From Mytilinidion resinicola (Eukaryota; Ascomycota; Dothideomycetes; Mytilinidiales; Mytilinidiaceae), in contig NW_022985472.1 in the NCBI RefSeq assembly GCF_010093595.1, forward strand, positions 277,168-341,167: a DNA stretch of 64,000 nt, written 5' to 3'. The position numbers were made by a program, and so were the translations under genes. Under the pieces are notes generated by a model. That model ran no database searches. It was not told where the DNA came from and worked only from the letters and a program-made list of their open reading frames with translations. The first letter of the stretch is position 1. Each line of letters starts with the position of its first letter. This document shows, one piece after another, positions 45,836-57,405 of this stretch.

Positions 45836-46675
45836 ATGTCTGACAGCACCATCGTTCTCATCACTGGTGGAAATACAGGGATAGGCTACGAGACCGTGAA
45901 AGCCCTCTATGCATCCTCCAAAGGTCCATATACTATCTTGCTAGGCGGAAGATCAATCGAGAAAGTCAACAATGCCATTGCTGCTCTTCAGAAAGAGATC
46001 CCAGATACCGCTAGCAAGCTCGTGCCGCTGCAGGTGGACATCGAGAGCGACGAGTCCATCACCGCAGCCTTCGAGACAGTGAAGTCCAGCGTCGGGTACA
46101 TTGATGTTTTGATCAACAACGCAGGTACATACCCATCTCTTCCACAACTCTTTGCAACATAAATGAACCTAACAAACATCCCAGGCGGCCAATTCGACAC
46201 CGACAAGACCGACGAATCCCCGGCCTCCATCCGCACCGCCATGAACCGCGCCTACAACCTCAACGTAACCAGCACCCAAGTCATCACCATGGTCTTCGAG
46301 CCCCTGCTCCTCAAATCCAAAGCCCCACGCCTCCTCTTCGTGACGTCCGGCCTTTCGTCGCTGACTACGGCGACTGCTGGCAAGAACCCCCCGCCTGGGC
46401 TCAAGTACCCGTGGGGCTACCTCTGCAGCAAGACGGCGCTGAACATGCAGATGCGGGGGTGGTGCAATAGGCTGGAGGAACATGGAGCGAAGACATGGTG
46501 CATTTCGCCTGGGCTGCTGGCAACGGGGCTGACAGGGGCGGGGCCGGAGGCTATGAAGAAGATGGGGGCGCAGGGGCCGGAAATAGGCGGGGTGTTTATC
46601 AAAGATGTTGTTGAGGGGGCCAGAGATGATCGGGTCGGACTGGTTGTGGATCGGGCGGGAGTGCAACCGTGGTAG
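45836..46675 (+). CDS. Short-chain dehydrogenase/reductase
   Basis: NAD(P)-dependent oxidoreductase with Rossmann fold. Two exons (45836-46124 and 46185-46675; 60-base GT-AG intron) give 259 residues. The cofactor motif TGGNTGIG is at residues 10-17, LINNAG near 93-98, the catalytic Ser lies in FVTSGLSS and the YxxxK pair in GYLCSK, followed by CISPGLLATGL. This is the classical SDR layout. The substrate cannot be deduced; no biosynthetic cluster is visible around it. Confidence 0.92.
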
Positions 46676-46988
46676 GTTTCGTTCATGGGGGAACGAGAGG
46701 CTAGAAGGTCTATGTCACGTGAACGGTGAAGCCAGTCTGATTTACGTTCTCGGGGACAAATAGTGCGCCCATCCATTGCTTTGAGAGAGGAGACTAGGCA
46801 GTAGCAGGGACGTTGAAGAAAGGAACGTACTTTCCAATCTGATTGTACCCTCATCTTCGATGACATATCATGGTTTCTCCTAACCCACTAGTGCAGCTTT
46901 GCCAGCGTGGAGAATGAATCATAAGCACTTGCCGACTAGCCTAGATCAGAATTCAAAATCCAGCCCCTAAGCGTGCCGAGGGCTCAGC
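46676..46988. other. Intergenic sequence, no gene seen
   Basis: Between the convergent dehydrogenase and DUF6604 genes; nothing recognised. Confidence 0.3.
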
Positions 46989-49900
46989 CTAGAGTCTCCC
47001 GATGCACGTCTCCAGCATATCCCTCGCAAGGACCACCTGCGGAGCATTCTTCCATACGTCATTCCCGTCTTCATTCTCAGTCTTCTTGCCTCTGTATCGC
47101 TTCGTCGACACTTCTTTTGCCTCTGTGACGATTCCCAAGACGACAAGCAATAAGCTATGATCATTCGAATCGCCAGGATACTGCTGGATGGTAGGATAAT
47201 CAATACCGAACTTGGATAGTATGCGTGCGCGAAGTTGCTTCAGGAGCTTATTGAAGATTTTCGTCAGGGTAGCGTAGTCCAGTTCGACGTCGGGCAGGAT
47301 GGCTTCAATGTAGCGACCCATCTCAAGAAGGGAATGGCGCGGTGTGAGTATCGATGTCTTGTTGCTTTTGCCAGTCTTTAGAGAAGCTGACCGTTCCGGA
47401 CCCTGGCCGTAGACCTTCGGCTGGTGTGACTCAGCTTGGGTTCGTAGATTGTCCGTGAGGCGAGACAACGACTCCTTTGAGCTAAAGAAGCCGCGAAGGG
47501 CCTGAGTCACTGACGTGGTTCGAAATCTCCATGGCATCTTCGTGTTGAAGTGACGAAAATTCCGTGTTGAAAGCCCTGTTCGGTAGGAAAACCGGGCCAC
47601 CGCGTCTTTGGGACTACTGGAAATGCCATTGGCGAAAATAGCGCCTTTGTGCTGCTCGATGATCCGATCAATATCAGTCCAGTGTACATCGAGGAGGTCG
47701 AACCTATGGAGGGCGTTGTAGAGATGGGCGACGCAGAATAACTCGGGTTGCAGCAACCTAGGATCAGCAACTCATACGGTTCACTAGGTATCCCTTACTC
47801 TTCCTTACGGAGTTGTGGTGCTTCCTTGCTGTCAAGACAGCAAGGAAAGGGAGTGCCTTTCCTTGGCGCCTTCCTTGCTGCCAAAGGAACGACCAAGGGA
47901 GCGCCCTAAGGGATAGTTCATCTCGTTCCTCTATATAGTCCGCCTTTACGGCATCTACAATACAACAGAGTTCACATCAATTTCAACCTGAGTGAATATC
48001 GACAGATGATGGTTTGCCAAGGCAACTCCGGCCTCTTCCACCATGGCTCCAACATCGACAAGAAGAGTCCCGGCGTAAAGGGGGTTTGCCCTTAACAAGA
48101 AGTCTGAGTCTGCGTTGGGCTCAATCATCTTAGTTGCATTGATCTTTTTGGCATTTTCTCCCCATCTGGCGGTTCTCCTCGGGGTTTTCAACATCTTGGA
48201 GGAAAGGCCGTGATCCGATTGCGGCCGAGAGCTGAACTTTTCCATCGTCATTGCCTTCAGCATGATCACTGGCGGTTCGACGAGATTGAGGCTTTTCCGT
48301 TGATATATTTTCATGATGAGATCCTGGTCCTCACTCAACCATCTAACCTCTTCGGTATCCAAAGTTCCAGATGAATCAACAAAGAACTTAAACGAGTCTT
48401 GAACTTGACTCGAGGCGGCCTTCATGATACTAAGAAGAGAAGAAGCAAAGTAGCAAATTTCATGCAAGTCCCACAAGACCTGAGCAGCAAACATCATCCG
48501 TGTTGCTTCGGTTCCTTTTGACCATAGTCGTCGCATTACCGTGTGAAACGGGTCGTCATACTCGAAGACTAGTAGTTTGCTTCCGATAAGCTCTTTTCGG
48601 GCCGTTTAATATGGACGTCTGATCTCATCATCCAGCATCATATCGAGGAAAACTTGACACAAGAACTCGTCTTGTTGAACGAACTTTTGAATTCTCGGAT
48701 CATCAAGTAGCTCCGGGCGACTGATATAGTTGAGTTATATTCTGAGAACGGGATATGGCCAGTCGGTTTTTTTAATGAAATCTTTGTACTGTGCTAACTT
48801 CAAGAGCGTACGACCAGTGGATAGCAGTACGAACTCATCGAATAGAGGAATCCCTAAGCTCCTAGTTGGTGGTAGATCTGTATTATTGTCGTCACTGTCA
48901 TAGAGGTCCCGGAGTTTGTGAAAATCTTCCATTTTCACCAATTTGACCTTGGTAGGCTGGGGCATCAAATCGGAATCTTGGCCTCTGCTTAGAGCCTCAT
49001 TGGCATAGATAAGTCCAGCAAGGTCTTTGTATGTGTTTGGTGTCACTTTGTTGGTATTCGAGTAATGCCCGATAGACTTCTTTCTCGGCCTGGTCTACTA
49101 GTTCCAGGGCAGCTGTCGTCAATACAGAGGCTTGGAGCAGCTGAATTTGACCATCGCGAAACTGCGTCCACACCTGTTTAAGCTCCGTTCGGATCCTGTA
49201 AATGTCTTCGAATAGCGAAAAGGTTGTAAAGGCAATTTCCGTGTTCGCATCCACTGCGAGTTCATACAAGTCCTTAGCTCGATTGCTTTGGACGGCAGCA
49301 CTAGGCTGAAGGGCTTCAGTCGCCTCTTCTTCAGAGATGTCTTCAACTTCTAGCGCCTCGAAAACGTTACGCATGAAGGTAAAGTCATTTTCGCCTTTGT
49401 CCACAGCGCCAAGGCTAGAAGCTGCGGGAGTGGTAACTCCGAGCTTGTTCAAAGCTCGTTGAAGCACTCCGATGAAGTACTGGTAGCCGTCCAACGACTC
49501 TGTCATATTCATTAGGATACAATGGCCAGCGTCCATTCAACTCACTGGGTATATGCTTAGCACGAGTCCCTGAGTTGGTCTTCTCGAACCAAGCAGCGCA
49601 TCTCTGCCGGGCTGCGATAGCACCCGAAAGAGCTTTACGTATCGCATCGGGCATCGCCGAGCTACGAGATGTGGCGACCACGTCTACTTGCGTGAGAAGT
49701 TCCTCAGTGGTGATGGCATATCTTCGATTTGGCCCAGACTCATTTGGTGCAGCTTTGCTGGTAGCAGGAGGGATTTCCTTCGCAACTTCTTTAGCAAGCT
49801 TACGAGCTTTGCCCTTCATTCGTGGCCCTTTTGCCGCATCAATTTCAGGCGTCGGGGTAGGCGTCGGGGTACTCGTAGTAGGTGCTACGCCAAGGTTAGC

Positions 49901-50082
49901 GAACTATGCTTTCTCATGTTTCATACCCACCGACAATCTCCAAGTAGCTGCAGGCGCGAGATACACTCACTGGGCTTCGAAGATGGTTTCCAACCACAGC
50001 CTTTTGCTGCCCTCCCAAGCCAGGTGGTGAAGAGATTCGTGTCCGCTTTGTAGCGCTCGTAGGTTGTGCCTTGTGAAGCCAT
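46989..50082 (-). pseudogene. DUF6604-type protein, disrupted
   Basis: Begins at ATG 50082 with YERYKADTNLFTTWLGRAA, the start typical of fungal DUF6604 proteins, then an intron (GT-AG) and PTTSTPTPTPTPEIDAAKG, MKGKARKLAKEVAKEIPP and AITTEELLTQVDVVA. A 46-base intron near 49505-49550 joins KHIP to SLDGYQYFIGVLQRALNKL. The gene is broken by a frameshift near 49048 (before TYKDLAGLIYANEALSRG), in-frame TAA codons at 48735 and 48606, and an inserted 253-bp element at 47741-47993 between HHLSIF and CVAHLYNAL. Homology continues on both sides, so it was once a protein of roughly 900 residues. Function of the family is unknown. Confidence 0.75.
47741..47993 (+). mobile_element. 253-bp TIR element, 5-bp target duplication (copy 2)
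   Basis: GAATA flanks both sides (47736-47740 and 47994-47998). Ends are ACTCGGGTT and, inverted, ACTCAGGTT. It shares the segment CTATATAGTCCGCC...ACGGCATC...CAGAGTTCACATCAATTT with the element at 38369-38565. An internal palindrome CTTCCTTGCTGTC/GACAGCAAGGAAA occupies 47822-47849. It lies in an exon of the DUF6604 pseudogene. Confidence 0.8.
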
Positions 50083-50820
50083 GATTGAACAGAGCTATCT
50101 GTTTTTACTTGTTCGCCCTAGCGTAGTGCTTCCCTCGATTGCCAAAGACCTGCGTGGGCTACAAGGTTTCTACTAGGTCCAGGCTTTCTCAGTAAAACAG
50201 CCGAAGGTAGTGAATTTGTAGCATGCACATTACTTTCCTAGTCCTGTGCGACGCACAACTACACGATCGAGGAAAGAGTTCAAGGAAGCAGCTAGGAAAT
50301 GACGGATAGTTGAGGGCAGGAGGGGTATAAAAAGCAAGCAACGTCCACGGGTGCGCTGTAGCACTAGTGGACACTAACGACGCGCGCTCCCGTGACATTC
50401 CTACTCGTTCCACCTCCTGAAACATCTTCTCCGGGCCCTACTATCTGTACTTCCAACCCACCCCTAGTCCTTTCAAGAGTCTACTGACAGACAACGACTT
50501 TCGTTCTCCGAGTATCAAGTCCTGGAATTAAGTTGATTATTATTCCTTAGGCTTCAAATAAGAGTTTCAGAGAACGTTACACTAACCAAATCGAATGCTG
50601 TCTGTTGCCCTCAGAATTTTTGGTGCTTGCTAACCAAAGAACCTATATGGTGTCTCAGGCACCCAACTTCGTAACGCGTATCAGATAAAATTTTGAACCA
50701 TTTTCAGCTATAAAACACTATCGGGACCACCTCACACTGTCCAGAGTGGGAATTATACGTAGTCCTATTATAGTTCATATATCACCCACTCGAAATCGCG
50801 ACACTTTCCTATTAGCGTGT
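50083..50820. other. Intergenic sequence, no gene seen
   Basis: A plus-strand TATAAAAA at about 50328 is present but no downstream gene can be supported. Confidence 0.3.
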
Positions 50821-50833
50821 TACCACCAGGCGT

Positions 50834-51105
50834 CCCCAATTCCCCCCAAGGCCTATGCTGCCTCCCCCCCCCCCCCCCCCCCCCCCCCCCCGCCACAGCA
50901 TTCTCCATCGGCCTATTTCACTCCGGACAAACGGGCGCAAACGCCCCGAAGCTCCCTACGCAGATACGCTCTCTGGGCGCTTTACGCACGTCACGAATGT
51001 AACTCGTATACGCCATCCCCAGCTTCTCAAATACATTCTCTTGAAGGTACGCGCTCATAGTCTGCCCCGTAGCACGCTCAATCAACACAGCAACCCAGTC
51101 CATCC
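50834..51105. repeat. Imperfect duplicate of the sequence right of the gap
   Basis: From CCCCAATTCCCCCCAAGGCC to CAACCCAGTCCATCC this segment repeats 51116-51388 with scattered mismatches, many near the 27-base poly-C tract at 50865-50891. It is probably a second assembly of the same locus, not a true duplication. Confidence 0.7.
50865..50891. repeat. Homopolymer of 27 C
   Basis: Uninterrupted C run inside the left duplicate; the right duplicate has a C/T-interrupted tract instead. Confidence 0.9.
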
Positions 51106-51115
51106 NNNNNNNNNN
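51106..51115. other. Assembly gap (10 N)
   Basis: Ten consecutive N between two copies of the same serine-hydrolase segment. Confidence 1.
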
Positions 51116-51969
51116 CCCCAATTCCCCCCAAGGCCTATGCTGCCTCCCCCCCCCCTCCCCCTCCCCCGCCTCTTCCACAGCATTCTCCATCGGCCTATCC
51201 CACTCCCGAAAAACGTGCGCAAACGCCCCGAAGCTCGCGACGCAGACACGCTCTTTGCGCGCTTCAGGGACTTCACGAATGTAACTCGTATCCGCCATCC
51301 CCAGCTTCTCAAATACATTCTCTTGAAGGTACGCGCTCATAGTCTGCCCCGTAGCACGCTCAATCAACACAGCAACCCAGTCCATCCCCGCGCCGTACGC
51401 AAACCTCTTCCCCGGCTGGTAGCAGAGCGGGCTATCCCTCATCGAGTTCCAGAAATCGGTGGGCCAGTTCCCCTTGCTTACCCTCTTCTGATATTCGAGG
51501 AGTTTGGCGTCGAAGAAGGAGTGTGCGCCGCCATAGGTATGTGTGAGCTGGTGGCGGAGGGTGAGTGGGCCCTCGCGGTCGGCGAAGATCGGGGTTCCGG
51601 GCTCAGTGTCGGAGAACCCGACGAATACTTTCTTCTCCGCGAGTTCGGGGAGGTGGGTTGAGATGAGGGTGGGAGAGTCGAGGGAAAGGAGGCCGCGCTC
51701 GACGAGCTGGAGACAGGCGATTGTGATGACGAGTTTGGTGAAGGAGTGGATGGGGGGATGGAGGTGGGTGAGAATGTCTTTTCTTGTGATTAGTTTTGGG
51801 TTGAGGGAGTGGTTTCGGGGACGGCAGAGAAGGAGAGTAGGGGCGTTCCAGCCGCGGTGGTGCTTTGGATTCCGATGTCTGGGGAGGAGGTGGTGCTAGT
51901 GGCGAGGAAGTTGGTTAGGAGGGCTTTGATTGGGGAGATGGCGGAGTTGGAGAGATCTGGTGAGGCCAT
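51116..51969 (-). pseudogene. Beta-lactamase-like serine hydrolase, truncated at gap
   Basis: Serine hydrolase of the class C beta-lactamase/DD-peptidase fold, common in fungi and often linked to esterase activity. The catalytic SxxK appears as SFTK in HSFTKLVITIACLQLVERG, then LRHQLTHTYGG, and YGAGMDWVAVLIERATGQTM in the YxN position, EKLGMADTSYIRE afterwards. The N-terminal ATG at 51969 is followed by a stop after about 70 codons, so a small intron or frameshift is needed before SFTK. The C-terminal half is missing: after ENAVEEAGEGEGGG the sequence runs into the poly-C tract and the N gap. The break may be an assembly defect rather than real. Confidence 0.6.
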
Positions 51970-52690
51970 GGCGGATAGAGTTAATAGGAATCTAGATCAA
52001 TACGCCTGGTTTAGAAGACGAAGAGATATGCTACTAGATATATGGAATTTTTGAAAGTTGGGGTAGGCGTGGTTTGAGATGATCTCAGCAAACCTCGTAT
52101 TAAGTTAACTATGCCCAACTCGTAATCTTTCCTAATCAATCTAGCCTGAAAGAGTTGTAAGAAATGGTGGCGCTTAGTGCTAACGCCTTTCTCGCTCGGA
52201 CCAGCAAGGCGGGAGTAGCGCGCGCGCTGACAAGCTTAAAGCGGAATCTTTCCTAAGCCGTGTGACCTAGTCGCGTAGGGAGATGTCGCTTACGGGTTGA
52301 AGCTTTCCTTGTTCAAGATGACAAGGATAAATGGAACCATTGAAAAGATGGAGTCAGCAACTGACCACAGCATAGCATACCGAGCACCCCTTAATGGGTT
52401 AAACTGTATTTGAAGATATATCGTGTGTCGACAAGGCTGTTCATAAATGGGTATCTAAATAGGAAATTTTGCTGACCTCCGCCATCTCCGAGGACAAGTT
52501 ACAAGGTACGAAAATTAGAAGAAATATACTTACAATAGCGGAAGAGTAACTTAAAGGGAACTTTTAGCCCCACATCATCAGTGTGAGAGTGAAAACAGTA
52601 AGTAGACATAAGGATGCTGGTTAGCAAAGGTAGAACTGTAAGCAGGGTGGAATCAAGGCCGAGGGCACATTTTCCGACCATAATGCCCCG
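51970..52690. other. Intergenic sequence, no gene seen
   Basis: Nothing recognised. Confidence 0.3.
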
Positions 52691-55438
52691 TCAAATGGCA
52701 GGAACATTCTCATCCACAGCATCATTGCCGCGTGTCGCAAACGCAGATTGAATGCAATCACCCAAGTCACCTACCATCTCCATACCAGCGTTTACCTTTC
52801 GTAGACACGGCTCGAGCTTTTCACACCAGGCCTTTAGCATTTCAGGCGTGGGCGATATAGAGAAAGTGTCATACGCGTCATCAGTTGACTCCTGCCAGTC
52901 GAGGAAGTTAGTTGTCGTATCTAGCTTTCGGAAGCTCTGGGCGATAGATGCAGCTGAAGTTTCGACAATGATATAAGCGTTCTGGATTCGAAACTCCGGT
53001 GGCACTCGTTCGAGAGGCAACTTGGCTGACTTGCTTCGCTTGAGGTGGTCAGTAGTCCGGCAGCGACGCTTAGGTGCTACAGTTTCAGCAGTCTCTGCTG
53101 AAACAGCAGCCTGCGGGTTAATGGGCGTGAAGGATGACGTCGTGGGAACTACGTGCTCTTCAGGCTCAGGAGATTGTTCCGGTGGTAAATAGGGGCCTCC
53201 TCGAATCCTTGGCTCTTCCATGGTAGAATTATCTTCGTCCTCCACCCTATTCGTACGAGATCGACGCCTTGGACGAGCTCTGATAGGTGAAACATCGCTA
53301 GTCATAGGTGTAACCTTAGGAGGCTGTCTTGGTACTGCAAAGTCCCTGATGTCTCGATTACGACTCGTGTCTCCAGGATCAAACAATGCATTTGCAGCAT
53401 CTAGAACCATATTTCTTTGAAACCCGCTTGATCCATCTGGGAATTGAATCGCATTTGCGCCAGGACCTTGCTTTCGGGAACGATGAGGCTGAGACGATCG
53501 AGGAGCCGACCCATTGTTGAACCAATCATTCTGCGTATTTTTGACGGGGAGGATAAATGATTTATTGATGTTCTGGTTGAAGTTTTGGGGCTTTCGCCGA
53601 AGCCCAGGATGAGCCTCGGGAATGTCCTCTAGTTGGGTGTCCAAGGCCAATTGGCTAGCTTGGTGGAACTCATGACGGGGCTCATCGGGGATCTGTCGGG
53701 CTTCTAGAAAAGAGATCTCATCGTCATGCACTCTATCCGCTGATGCTAGTCGAGTAGGTTTGATATTCGATTTCGGTGTTGGCAGATATTGGATACCTGC
53801 TGGCAAACTCTCGTTGTCGATGGATTGGGAGATTTTACCCGGAGAAGATGCCTCTGGTGTTGGCAGCGGAGCAAGTGATTGCCGCTGTCCGCTCGAGTTT
53901 TTTACTGGTGAACTTGAGTTGACGTGCTGATCGCTTCGCTCTCTTAGGGGCGTCATCAGCTGTGCACTTGAGATTGTTGCAGGTGACTTGATAGACGCGT
54001 TCATCTTTGCTATGGTCCATGGATTTGAGACCGAGACTTTGCGACGTTCTGTGATATCATCTTCATCGTTTTCGTCATCTAGATCTGAGGCACTTTCGAC
54101 GAGTAGATCCAAGTCTTCTTGGTCAATGCCATACATGTTGTTTCTCCAGGTTCGCCTCCGCTTAATGGCAGGCTCCTCGACCTCGCTTTCATCCTCGAAG
54201 ATTGTGAATGCGCTGCGTTGTTGGCTCGAGGGCTGCGTAAACGTCTCATCATCGTTTGTGTTGGAAGAGGGTTCCTGATCGATTTCCAGGCGTTCCAGAT
54301 AGAAGGCATCAAGTAGCTGGCGGACTGCGCTGACGACCATGTCACTGTTCTCGAACAGCACATCGTCTTTTGCTGGCTCGATGTTTGCGTCGTAGCTATC
54401 TGGGGGACAGACGATATTCATGAAAATAAAAGGATCTCTCACTCCAGTGAGACCAACGCTGGACTTGGCAATCTTTTCTTTGAACAATACCACTAGTTGC
54501 TTCAGAACGCCGCGTAGTGCAGAAACGGGCCTCGAGTCGACTGAAATGAAATGGCCAACATTTCTGACCTTCGAGGCCTCAGCCGTCGGTTTAGGCAAAA
54601 ATGCCTGGATCTCGAAGCCGTCTGATTCCATGATGGTCCATTCGCATTGAGAAGCACACTCTCTACCAATCACTTTGAAAGCTGCGTCCTCAAGATTGGC
54701 ATCCGGTTTTGGTGCATACATCCAATTGATTTTTTCATTGGCTGCTTTGAGTACTCGAAGAGAAAACCTCGTTTTAGGCCTGCATAGTGCGTACCCTTGC
54801 ATCAACTTCTTGACTTTGGCGAGGTATTTTGAAGAATGCTTCAGTGCGGCCTGTTTGCGAACTGGAAGCGACTTGAAGAAGTCTGTGACACGGACTGTGG
54901 TTCCCATTGGATGAGAGGCTCGGTCCTGTCTGAGTTGATCGAAAGCATTTAGTATACTAACTCATCATGAATGGTTTTCAAGTATGAAGACTTACCCGTC
55001 AATCTCGCCATTCCTAGCTATCTTCAAAAGCACAGCAACAGCTTCTCCTTCAACACGTGTGATGATGGAAAGCGACCCGCTCATCTCAGCTATACTCGCT
55101 AATGCCTCTCCCCGGAAGCCAAGCCAGCGACCTCCTACGTCCTTCAGGTCATCAAATTCGCGAATCTTGCTCGTAGAATAGCGGCGTGCAGCCATAGGAC
55201 GATCCTCTGGGGCGATTCCATGGCCGTTGTCGCGGACTTGGATGACGTCAAGTGTATTCGACGATATCTCCACTACAATGGACGAGGCACGAGCGTCGAG
55301 TGCATTGTCAATGAGCTCTTTAACTACAGAGCTAGGGTCAGATAGAACTTGAGTTGATCCGATGAGCTTGATGGTGGTTGGCGGGAGAGCTGCGATGGAT
55401 CCCTTCACTGGTGGCGCGGTGTCCTCCATCGCACGCAT
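52691..55438 (-). CDS. MLH2: MutL-family mismatch repair protein, MLH2-like
   Basis: MutL homologue of the GHKL ATPase group. Exons 54996-55438 and 52691-54929, split by a 66-base GT-AG intron, give 893 residues. ATPase motifs are VKELIDNALDA, DNGHGI and GFRGEALAS; the junction reads GEIDGQDRASHPMGTTVRVTDFF, the conserved GTTV segment. After residue 370 the protein is a long polar linker, and the C-terminal part (FLDWQESTDDAYDTFSI, PCLRKVNAGMEMVGDLGD) has no DQHAxxER endonuclease motif. That points to Mlh2 (human PMS1) rather than the endonuclease-bearing Pms1. Mlh2 pairs with Mlh1 and modulates gene conversion. The start could be ATG 55438 or ATG 55429. Confidence 0.85.
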
Positions 55439-55721
55439 GGGGGGTCAGACCCCATGTGGCGAAGATGCAAGGCCCAGCAGGATATCGATTGTAAATAATC
55501 ACGATGGAGATGATGGAGATGGAAAAAATGGAGATGGAGGGGTTAGGAAAGACGCGGTCTGTGCTCCCACGAAACCGTCACCTGATCACGTGCCTGTCAT
55601 TTTCCATCAATTTGAGCTTGGCCATTAGTTTATTATCGATTGGAAGTTACAATCATTACTGAGCCTGGTTGTGTTCGGGAACACACAGTTCTGCTGTATG
55701 TGAAAAAAGGAAAGAAACAAG
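55439..55721. other. Intergenic sequence with GATGGA microsatellite
   Basis: A GATGGAGAT-type simple repeat lies at about 55503-55540. No gene. Confidence 0.5.
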
Positions 55722-56775
55722 TCAAGTTGGAATAGTTCCCATTACCATGCGAATGCATGCTTGGTAAGATTCTGCAAAGCCTTCGACCTCCTCCTTGTAG
55801 TGTTCACCTCCCAGTCTTGAAACAAACCTGTACCACCAATTGTCCTTCTGGCAGAACTTCAACGCGGTAGTGAATTCCCAGTACTCAGGATACCAGCCAG
55901 CACACTCCCAATCGATGAACCCCGAGATATAGCCCTTGTAGAAGAGTATGTTGTCACGCTTGAGATCGCCGTGAGTGAAAACAGTGCGGTGGCGCAACGA
56001 CTGCATGCTTTTCGCCTTCGTTAACTTCTCCTCAAACTCTTCCTCCGACAACCCGAGTCTAGATATAGAATTGAGGAGACGCTCATTGAAGGCCTGCTCA
56101 CTATCGAAAGGGCCGGCGACGGGACGGCCCGGAAAGCGAACGTTTCGCAAATTGGTGCCAGAGACTGAGCAGACGAGTGCTTTGTCACGGAGCCTTTGGC
56201 CACTCTCGCATCGCCTCCAGCATCGTTTGCATCCCTGACAGTGCAGCATCCTGATCCTCTTTAGAAAGTGTCTCATATACCTCTCCAAGCTCCTGGCCGG
56301 GCAGACGTGTCATGAAGATGGACACTGGAGCGTGCGGAGTGTCCGGATGATCGCCATAGGTGAGGATGATTGGGACTGGAAATCCAGCAGCGCGGGCAAC
56401 CTTGGTGGCCAGGACTTCCTCCAATCGAGTACCGTCAGACCACTTCAAGAGCAGACCGAAGGGGAGAGGGCAAATCTGCATGTTAGGAAGGAGGGGACGA
56501 TGCGGTATAAACACCCCATCCCAGTAACGTAAGGCCTCGCCCAGAATGTGGATTTGATAAGTGATTCTTGGGGACTTGTGGAGATGAAGAGCTCCCGAAG
56601 GTGGTTGCCAAATGCAAGGTTGTCGTAGTTGGTCTGTGCGCACGTGCCTCCATTCACCTGCCAAGGCTGTCAGGACAGGGGAAGAGACCAGGGTCAGATC
56701 GCTTGTACTGGGCACGCTCAATGAAAGTTGTTTCGGACGTTGTAACACTTTCAAGATTTCATTCACCATCACCAT
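55722..56775 (-). pseudogene. APH-type phosphotransferase with one-base frameshift
   Basis: Fungal aminoglycoside-phosphotransferase-like (kinase fold) protein. From ATG 56775 the N-terminal part reads through LGEALRYWDGVF, ATKVARAAGFPVP and FMTRLPGQEL to MLEAMREWPKAP, then stops. The catalytic part continues one base out of frame: DKALVCSVSGTNLRNVRFPG, FTHGDLKRDNILF (Brenner motif HGDLKRDN) and GFIDWECAGWYPEYWEF (the DWE metal-binding motif). The shift is near 56193, where removing a single T would reunite the two halves. It may be a sequencing error or a recent mutation; there is no splice pair that repairs it. Substrate unknown. Confidence 0.7.
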
Positions 56776-57060
56776 CTTTGAACTTGAGATACTGGGCCGA
56801 ACAGGTCGAGTCACATGAAGCGTATGCAAAATAAAAAGGCCATTATTATGGGGGAGGGATATTGGCACACCCTCTAATCACTCCACGCACACCCTGTCGC
56901 TTCACCACCTTCTGATTGGCTAGAGCGGCCGGGCCGACTCTTCGGAGCTTCCGCTCGTGCTCCTCTTGGAAGTGAACGAGCGAGCGCAAGCGGCAATGCA
57001 GGCAGGCCAAGGTTGATGGAAAGAAGCCTCTATTAGACGATATTTTGATAGTTTCGGCAT
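56776..57060. other. Intergenic sequence, no gene seen
   Basis: Upstream flank of the phosphotransferase; nothing recognised. Confidence 0.3.
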
Positions 57061-57074
57061 CCTCCTAGGCACAT

Positions 57075-57405
57075 TGGCACTGCACACATAGCTGTATATG
57101 ATGGTGCCGTGAGTAATGCTGTACATAATGCCGTGAGTGGTGCTGTACATAATGCCATATATATGGCCATACGTACAGCCTCTCTTATACAGCCTCACGT
57201 ACGGCTATATAGCCTTTCCCATTCGTATAGTCTTATATATAGCCTCACGTACGAGCTGTATATATGGCTGCACGAATCAGAAAGGATGCACTGTAAAACG
57301 GAGAGGCTGTATAGCTATGCCGATTTGTATGCCCTTACGTATAGCCTCACGTACAAGCTTACATACGGCCTCGCGTATAGCATCACGTGTAGAGAGACGT
57401 AAGGG
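57075..57405. repeat. Field of degenerate TATAGCCTCACGTAC-like repeats
   Basis: ATAGCCTCACGTAC or close variants recur near 57185, 57235, 57345 and 57375. Each is embedded in TGTATATATGGC, GTACATAATGCC and related words, in both orientations (for example CCATATATATGG at 57153). No stop-free frame with motifs is present. Period is irregular, about 20-50 bases. Confidence 0.6.
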
